In this document: positions 15,628 to 20,868 of the stretch, one piece after another | Layout of the letters: the number at the start of each line of letters is the position of its first letter | How positions within the stretch are numbered: position 1 is the stretch's first letter | Assembly: GCA_024224995.1 (NCBI GenBank) | Contig: JAAENB010001316.1 | Location: forward strand, 1 to 20,868 | Reading direction: 5' to 3' | Source: a bacterium | GTDB taxonomy: Bacteria > Spirochaetota > UBA4802 > UBA5550 | Length of the DNA stretch: 20,868 nt | Made by a program: the position numbers and the translations under genes | Notes under the pieces: model-generated | Seen by the model: the letters and a program-made list of their open reading frames with translations, nothing else | What the model was told of the DNA's origin: nothing | Database searches by the model: none

Positions 15628-17316
15628 ATGATAAATTTAAAAAATTGGTCTGTATTCCGAAAAACATTTATTTTTATTGTTATTTGTATAGCAATATTTC
15701 AGTCTTCCATAGTACTGGCTGCTTGTTATTTACGCGGTAATGTTTATAGATATGGTTTGCATGATAATAAAATTCCTTTTAAAGGAAAAACAATCTATGT
15801 TGAGGAAACAGGAGATTCATTTAAAACAATAAGAAAAGGTTTTTTTAAACTTTTTTTACCGCAAAAATTTAGAACTGATGAGACTATAACTCTCAGAGTG
15901 AAAACAAGTAAATACCGGGTATTACATCCTTACGATGGGAAGATAAAGATACCTTTAAATTTACAAAAATCGAGAGTAATTGTTCTTGTAGATAAAACAG
16001 GATCCCATCAGTTTTTAAGCCGGGAACATTTTAGATTGCTCATTGAAAAAACAGCTAGAAAATCAAAGGAGCAGGTAAAATCAGAGAAAGCCAGGCGTAA
16101 AGTCGATTTAACTCGCTACCTAAAAGATTGGGCGGTGAAATATGGCTTTAGCGTTGAAATAGTTCGTGCGGAGTTAGATAAATGGGCTGCTGAGGTTGAA
16201 GTCAATAATAATGATCTTTATGAACTTGGCCTGGCTGCTTTTTATAAAAATAATTTTAGTGAAGCTGCTGAAAAATTTAATGATTATGGAGATCATAAAA
16301 CAATAAAATTTGAGGCAATAAGAAAAAAAAAGGCTGAATTAATTGTACAGGAAAAGAAGATATTAGAAGATATAGTCCATGCTTATACGATGTCTGGAGA
16401 TTCCTATTATAACGATTATCGATTTAATGATGCACTGAAAGCCTACCAAAAGGCATTGGCAAGAATTGGTAAAAAAATAACTCCTGAAAAATGGGCATCT
16501 TTAATGAATAATATTTCCAATAGTTATTCACAATTAGCCGTAAGAATAGGAGGAGAAAAATTAAAACAATATCATAAAAAAGCTGTTTTTGGATATAATG
16601 ATGTTTTAAAGATATATACCCGTAAGAATTTTCCAGAGGGTTGGGCAATGGTTAACAATAACCTGGGTGTTGCGTTAAAAAATCAGGGAATCCGTACAGG
16701 AGGAAAGGAAGGAATACTTCTACTCGGGGAGGCTGTTACTGCCTTTCGTCTGGCATTACAGATATATACTCGTAAAAGCCTTCCACAGGATTGGGCAATG
16801 GCCCAGAATAACCTGGGGAATGCGTTGAGTGGGCAGGGAATACGTATAGGAGGAAAGGAAGGAGCACTTCTGCTTGGTGAGGCTGTTACTGCATATCGAC
16901 TGGCATTAGAGATATATACCCGTAAGAGTCTTCCACAGTATTGGGCAATGGTTAACAATAACCTGGGTGTTGCGTTAAAAAATCAGGGAATCAGTATAGG
17001 AGGAAACGAAGGAGCACTTCTGCTTGATGAGGCTGTTGCTGCATATCGTCTTGTATTAGAGACAAGAACCCGTAAGATCCTTCCACAGGATTGGGCAATG
17101 ACCCAGAACAACCTGGGGACTGTATTACTAGAACAGGGAATCCGTACAGGAGGAAAGGAAGGAGTACTTCTACTCGATAAGGCTATAGCTGTATTTCGTC
17201 TGGCATTAGAGACATGTCCCCGTAAAGACTTCCCCGGGTATTGGTCTATAGTTCAGAAAAACCTTGAAAATACTCTGAAAACGCAGAAGATTATGGCTAA
17301 TAGTAAAAGAGACTAA
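15628..17316 (+). CDS. Beta-domain/TPR repeat lipoprotein, paralogue 2 of 3
   Basis: 562 residues. The layout equals that of the two neighbours: signal peptide, beta domain (about 33-130), conserved helical segment with RYLKDWAVKYGFSVEIV, four 50-residue TPR-like units, and the cap DFPGYWSIVQKNLENTLK. The difference is at the cleavage site: V-L-A-A-C33, where the paralogues have Arg33. L30-A-A-C33 is a proper lipobox, so this copy should be a lipoprotein, with Tyr at +2. The change is a single CGT-to-TGT transition at codon 15724. The start is the ATG at 15628; an ATG at 15620 in another frame stops at once. It lies 30 bases after paralogue 1. Confidence 0.87.
   Translation: MINLKNWSVFRKTFIFIVICIAIFQSSIVLAACYLRGNVYRYGLHDNKIPFKGKTIYVEETGDSFKTIRKGFFKLFLPQKFRTDETITLRVKTSKYRVLHPYDGKIKIPLNLQKSRVIVLVDKTGSHQFLSREHFRLLIEKTARKSKEQVKSEKARRKVDLTRYLKDWAVKYGFSVEIVRAELDKWAAEVEVNNNDLYELGLAAFYKNNFSEAAEKFNDYGDHKTIKFEAIRKKKAELIVQEKKILEDIVHAYTMSGDSYYNDYRFNDALKAYQKALARIGKKITPEKWASLMNNISNSYSQLAVRIGGEKLKQYHKKAVFGYNDVLKIYTRKNFPEGWAMVNNNLGVALKNQGIRTGGKEGILLLGEAVTAFRLALQIYTRKSLPQDWAMAQNNLGNALSGQGIRIGGKEGALLLGEAVTAYRLALEIYTRKSLPQYWAMVNNNLGVALKNQGISIGGNEGALLLDEAVAAYRLVLETRTRKILPQDWAMTQNNLGTVLLEQGIRTGGKEGVLLLDKAIAVFRLALETCPRKDFPGYWSIVQKNLENTLKTQKIMANSKRD
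16618..17217 (+). repeat. Four 150-nt tandem repeats, paralogue 2
   Basis: Phase marker (ACC/ACT-CGT) at 16618, 16768, 16918, 17068 and, altered, 17218. The units at 16618 and 16918 share WAMVNNNLGVALKNQGI, a 300-base offset duplication. Confidence 0.93.
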
Positions 17317-17371
17317 TTGCTTATTAAACCAATAACAGCTATGACCTTAATATACAAATGGAATGATAATA

Positions 17372-20300
17372 ATGAAAAACTTTAAAAATTGGCATATATT
17401 CCGAAAAACATTTATTTTGATTATTATTTGTATAGCAATATTTCAAACTTCCATTGTACAGGCCGCTCGTTATTTACGCGGCAACGTTTATAAACTTGGT
17501 TTGCATGATAATAAAATTCCTTTTAGAGGAACAACTATCTATATTGAAGAAACAGGGGACTCATTTAAAACAACACGAACCGGCTCTTTTAAAGTTTTTT
17601 TACCTGAAAAGTTAAAAACTGATGATACTATAACTCTCAGGGTTAAAACAGGTAAATACCGGGTATTGCGTCCTTCAGGTGGAACTGTTCGAATACCTTT
17701 AAATTTACAAGAATCGAGGATAACTGTTGTACTGGATAAAATAGGCTCCCATCGTTTTTTTAGCAGGAAAGCTTTTAAATTGTTAATTGAAAACATAATT
17801 GCAAAAGCAAAGGAGCAGGTAAGATCAGAAAGGAATAGCCATAGAGTTGATTTAACTCGCTACCTTAAAGATTGGGCTGTTAAATATGGTTTTAGTATTG
17901 AAGCAGTTCGTGCCGAGTTGAATAAATGGGCTGCTGAGGCTGAAGCCAACAACAATAGTCTTTATGATCTGGCCCTGGTTGATTTTTATAAAAATAATTT
18001 CAGTGAAGCTGCTGAAAAATTTAATGATTACGGAGATCAAGAATTAAGAGAATTTGAGTTAACTAACAAAAGAATAGCCAAATTAAGTGAAAAAAACAAA
18101 AAAAGATTAGAAAATATAATCCGTGCGTTTATTAAGACCGGAGATTCCTATTATAATGATTATCGTTTTGATGATGCTGTGAAGGCCTACCAAAAGGCAT
18201 TGGCAAGAGTTGATAGAAAAGCTACTCCTGTGAAATGGGCATCTTTAATGAAATATATTTCAAATAGTTACTCTGAATTAGCTTTAAGAATAGATGGAGA
18301 AAAATCAAAGCAATATTTTAGTAAAGCTGTTTTAGGGTATAATAATGCTTTAAAGATATATACCCGAAAGAGCTTTACACAGAAGTGGGCTGTTATCCAG
18401 AACAACCTGGGGAATGTGTATGCAGCACAGGGAATCCGTACAGGAGGAAAGGAAGGAATGATTCTGCTTAGAGAGGCAGTTGATGCACATCGCCTAGCAT
18501 TAGAGATAAGAACCCGTAAAAGTCTTCCACAGCAGTGGGCAACGACCCAGAATAACCTGGGGAGTGTATTATTAGAGCAAGGAATACGTATAAAAGGAAA
18601 GAAAGGAGTTCTATTACTCAGGGAGTCTGAGGCAGCTTATAGGCTAGCCTTAGAGATAAGTACCCGTAAGAGTTTTCCACAGGAGTGGGCTGATACCCAG
18701 AATAATCTTGGCAATGTCTTGTATATGCGAGGAATCCGTATAGGAGGAAAAGAAGGAGTTCTTTTACTCAGGGAGTCTGAGGCAGCTTATAGACTGGCCT
18801 TAGAGATAAGATCTCGTAAGAGTCTTCAACAGCAGTGGGCAATGACCCAGAGTAACCTGGGGAATATATTATTAGAGCAAGGAATACGTATAAAAGGAAA
18901 GAAAGGAGCACTTCTGCTTGATGAGGCTGTTTCTGCATTTCGTCTGGCATTGGAGGTTTATACCCGTAAAAGTCTTCCACAGCAGTGGGCAACGACCCAG
19001 AGTAACCTGGGGAATGTATTATTAAAGCAAGGAATACGTATAGGAGGAAAGAAAGGAGTTCTATTACTCAGGGAGTCTGAGGCAGCTTATAGGCTAGCCT
19101 TAGAGATAAGTACCCGTAAGAGTTTTCCACAGCAGTGGGCTGAGACCCAGAATAATCTTGGCAATGTCTTGCATATGCGAGGAATCCGTATAGGAGGAAA
19201 AGAAGGAGTTCTTTTACTTAGGGAGTCTGTGGCAGCTTATAGGCTAGCATTAGAGGTGTATACTCGTAAAAGTCTTCCACAGCCGTGGGCAATGTCACAG
19301 GACAATATTGGGTATGTCTTGTTTGCACAAGGGAGCCGTATAGGAGGAAAGGAAGGAGCACTTCTGCTTGTAGAAGCAATAACTGCATTTCGTCTGGCCT
19401 TAGAGATAAGAACCCGTAAGAGTCTTCCACAGCAGTGGGCTGATACCCAGATTAATCTTGGTAATGTATTGCATATGCGAGGAATCCGTATAGGAGGAAA
19501 AGAAGGAGTTCTTTTACTTAGGGAGTCTGTAGCAGCTTATAGGCTCGCATTAGAGGTATATACCCGTAAAAGCCTTCCACAGTATTGGGCAATGACACAG
19601 AGCAATCTGGGGTTTACATTACGAGCACAAGGGATTCTTACTGGAGGAAAAAAAGGAGTTCTTTTACTCAGGGGGGCTGTAGCAGCTTATAGGCTAGCAT
19701 TAGAGGTGTATATCCGTAAAAGCCTTCCACAGCAGTGGGCTGAAACCCAGTATAAACTGGGTATAGTATTGCAAGAACAGGGAATCCGTAAAGGAGGTAA
19801 GGAAGGAATTCTTTTACTCAGAGAGTCTGTGGCAGCTTATAGGCTAGCATTAGAGGTATATACCCGTAAAAGTCTTCCACAGCAGTGGGGAATGACACAG
19901 AATAACATTGGGTATGTCTTATATGCTCAAGGGAGCCGTATAGGAGGAAAGGAAGGAGCACTTCTGCTTGTAGAAGCAGTAACTGTATTTCGTCTGGCCT
20001 TAGAGGTAAGAACCCGTAAGAGTCTTCCACAGCAGTGGGCTGATACCCAGAAAAATCTTGCCAATGCCTTGAATATGCGAGGAATCCGTATAGGAGGAAA
20101 AGAAGGAGTTCTTTTACTCAGGGAGTCTGTGGCAGCTTATAGGCTAGCATTAGAGGTATATACCCGTAAAAGCCTTCCACAGTATTGGGCAATGGTCCAG
20201 TACAATCTGGGGATTACATTACGAGCACAAGGGATTCTTACTGGAGGAGAAGAAGGAGTTCTTTTACTCAGGGGGGCTGTAGCAGCTTATAGGCTAGCAT

Positions 20301-20572
20301 TAGAGGTGTATACCCGTAAAAGCCTTTCACAGAAGTGGGCTGTTACCCAGTATAACCTGGGGAGAGCATTGCAAGAACAGGGAATCCGTAAAGAAGGTAA
20401 GGAGGGAGTACTTCTGCTTGGTGAGGCAGTTACTGTATATCGCTTGGCATTAGAGATATTTACCCATGAAGACTTCCCTTTGTATTGGTCTAAAATTCAG
20501 AAGAATCTTGAAAGTACTCTAAAAGCACAGGAAATTATGGCTAATAAAATAAACGGGTCACTTTTTAAATAA
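17372..20572 (+). CDS. Secreted beta-domain/TPR repeat protein, paralogue 3 of 3
   Basis: 1066 residues from ATG 17372, chosen over ATG 17363 by the same alignment as in paralogue 1. Signal peptide MKNFKNWHIFRK, hydrophobic to about 29, cleavage near V-Q-A-A-R33. The beta domain (GNVYKLGLHDNKIPFRGTTI, SFKVFLP, TVRIPLNL), the helical segment (RYLKDWAVKYGFSIEAVRAE) and a degenerate TPR pair follow, then 14 units of 50 residues from about residue 331, and the cap IFTHEDFPLYWSKIQKNL. It has the longest array of the three and the most homogeneous units, which indicates recent expansion or homogenisation. Frequent units are RKSLPQQWA-TQ-NLG and GIRIGGKEGVLLLRES-AAYRLALE. It is 55 bases from paralogue 2, without a terminator between. 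Role as for the paralogues. Confidence 0.88.
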   Translation: MKNFKNWHIFRKTFILIIICIAIFQTSIVQAARYLRGNVYKLGLHDNKIPFRGTTIYIEETGDSFKTTRTGSFKVFLPEKLKTDDTITLRVKTGKYRVLRPSGGTVRIPLNLQESRITVVLDKIGSHRFFSRKAFKLLIENIIAKAKEQVRSERNSHRVDLTRYLKDWAVKYGFSIEAVRAELNKWAAEAEANNNSLYDLALVDFYKNNFSEAAEKFNDYGDQELREFELTNKRIAKLSEKNKKRLENIIRAFIKTGDSYYNDYRFDDAVKAYQKALARVDRKATPVKWASLMKYISNSYSELALRIDGEKSKQYFSKAVLGYNNALKIYTRKSFTQKWAVIQNNLGNVYAAQGIRTGGKEGMILLREAVDAHRLALEIRTRKSLPQQWATTQNNLGSVLLEQGIRIKGKKGVLLLRESEAAYRLALEISTRKSFPQEWADTQNNLGNVLYMRGIRIGGKEGVLLLRESEAAYRLALEIRSRKSLQQQWAMTQSNLGNILLEQGIRIKGKKGALLLDEAVSAFRLALEVYTRKSLPQQWATTQSNLGNVLLKQGIRIGGKKGVLLLRESEAAYRLALEISTRKSFPQQWAETQNNLGNVLHMRGIRIGGKEGVLLLRESVAAYRLALEVYTRKSLPQPWAMSQDNIGYVLFAQGSRIGGKEGALLLVEAITAFRLALEIRTRKSLPQQWADTQINLGNVLHMRGIRIGGKEGVLLLRESVAAYRLALEVYTRKSLPQYWAMTQSNLGFTLRAQGILTGGKKGVLLLRGAVAAYRLALEVYIRKSLPQQWAETQYKLGIVLQEQGIRKGGKEGILLLRESVAAYRLALEVYTRKSLPQQWGMTQNNIGYVLYAQGSRIGGKEGALLLVEAVTVFRLALEVRTRKSLPQQWADTQKNLANALNMRGIRIGGKEGVLLLRESVAAYRLALEVYTRKSLPQYWAMVQYNLGITLRAQGILTGGEEGVLLLRGAVAAYRLALEVYTRKSLSQKWAVTQYNLGRALQEQGIRKEGKEGVLLLGEAVTVYRLALEIFTHEDFPLYWSKIQKNLESTLKAQEIMANKINGSLFK
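18362..20461 (+). repeat. Fourteen 150-nt tandem repeats, paralogue 3, with higher-order duplication
   Basis: Phase marker ACCCGTAA recurs every 150 bases from 18362 to 20462. Block 19262-19861 (four units) is nearly the same as 19862-20461. Units at 18512-18811 are nearly the same as those at 18962-19261, a 450-base offset. Confidence 0.95.
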
Positions 20573-20771
20573 AGAACACTCTCATAAAAAAAGTTTGATT
20601 ACGTTTTATCCACTGAAAAAATGTAAAATTTAATTATCATAATAAAAAGCACTTTCTTTAGAATTAAGTCTTTATCTGTTTAGAATCTTATCTCCATCAA
20701 ATCTTACCCTAAAAAGCTTTTTATTATGACAATTAAATTTTTTTATTAGTTATCTTTAATAGTCAGGGGTC
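20573..20771. other. AT-rich spacer after the TPR genes
   Basis: No gene. It contains the inverted repeat at 20625-20741 and no canonical GC-rich terminator, although that structure might stop transcription of the TPR operon. Confidence 0.6.
20625..20741. repeat. 26-bp near-perfect inverted repeat around a 65-base centre
   Basis: Arms 20625-20650 and 20716-20741 are reverse complements with one mismatch out of 26. Both arms end inside in AAAAAGC/GCTTTTT. The size and structure are those of a small MITE-like element, or of a long hairpin at the end of a transcript. Confidence 0.7.
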
Positions 20772-20868
20772 TGGTCTGAACCCATAAAACTGTAATGACA
20801 AAAAACATACAGTAAAGGAGAATGACCAAATGATAAAAAGAAAAAAATACACCCAAGAATTCAAGCGA
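20772..20868 (+). mobile_element. Left end of an IS3-family-like insertion sequence, cut by the window edge
   Basis: TGGTCTGAACCCATAAAACT at 20772-20791 resembles the left terminal repeats of IS3-family elements, which often read TGxxCTGACCCC then AAAAxxT. The transposase start follows 58 bases later. The exact left boundary is uncertain and no right end is available. Confidence 0.55.
20830..20868 (+). CDS. IS3-family transposase OrfA, first 13 codons only
   Basis: MIKRKKYTQEFKR runs off the right edge. This basic opening followed by (Y/F)(T/S)xEFK is typical of IS3-type OrfA helix-turn-helix proteins. AAAGGAG at 20814-20820 is a good ribosome binding site at nine bases. With only 13 residues the family is a recognition, not a proof. 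Confidence 0.7.
   Translation, partial: MIKRKKYTQEFKR

Noticed and set aside
13831..20461. CRISPR or integron-like array
   Set aside because: Repeats are contiguous 150-base coding units without spacers and stay in frame.

Overview
The window looks like a piece of the accessory genome of a diderm (Gram-negative type) bacterium of moderate to low GC. The evidence is three clear or probable lipoprotein signals (one of them within a signal peptide family), two Sec signal peptides with LAA/QAA cleavage sites, an L,D-transpeptidase-like peptidoglycan protein and a large Rhs protein. The taxon cannot be fixed from the sequence. Spirochaetota or Desulfobacterota-like lineages would fit the mix of SpvB/TcdB-type Rhs, YadA-like lipoprotein repeats and long TPR arrays, but that is a guess.

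Region 1 (1-5800) is a polymorphic-toxin locus. The end of a very large Rhs/YD-repeat protein runs in from the left edge. It carries the Rhs core ending in DPTGH, a hydrophobic pre-toxin segment and a C-terminal PD-(D/E)xK nuclease toxin of the Tox-REase-7 type. The next gene overlaps it by ATGA and encodes a HEAT-repeat protein, the probable immunity protein.

Region 2 (5801-8482) is gene-poor. It holds a small lipoprotein with YadA-head-like 15-residue repeats, a minus-strand orphan gene, several hairpins, and a recurring non-coding word ACCTGGTGCGG seen about five times in 1.6 kb. Just before region 3 lies a decayed copy of the beginning of the L,D-transpeptidase-like gene.

Region 3 (8483-10441) has two monocistronic-looking genes, each with its own sigma70-like promoter: a small basic protein, and a YkuD-like plus peptidoglycan-binding protein with an uncharacterised C-terminal extension. 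It ends at a strong intrinsic terminator.

Region 4 (10528-20572) is one co-directional block and the most unusual part: a small lipoprotein, a pentapeptide-repeat/potassium-channel fusion, a three-TM protein with a carboxypeptidase-regulatory-like (CarbD_reg) domain, and three tandem paralogues. Each paralogue has a signal peptide, a beta domain, a conserved helical segment and TPR-like repeats of exactly 150 nt (11, 4 and 14 copies, no indels). The middle paralogue alone has an Arg-to-Cys change that makes a lipobox, so the three are probably placed differently in the envelope. Together this suggests an envelope-spanning module with diversifying repeat proteins and an ion channel. Its function (sensing, defence or scaffolding) is unknown and the grouping is an inference.

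The right edge (20573-20868) contains a 26-bp inverted-repeat structure and then the first 13 codons of an IS3-type transposase OrfA, so the block abuts a mobile element.
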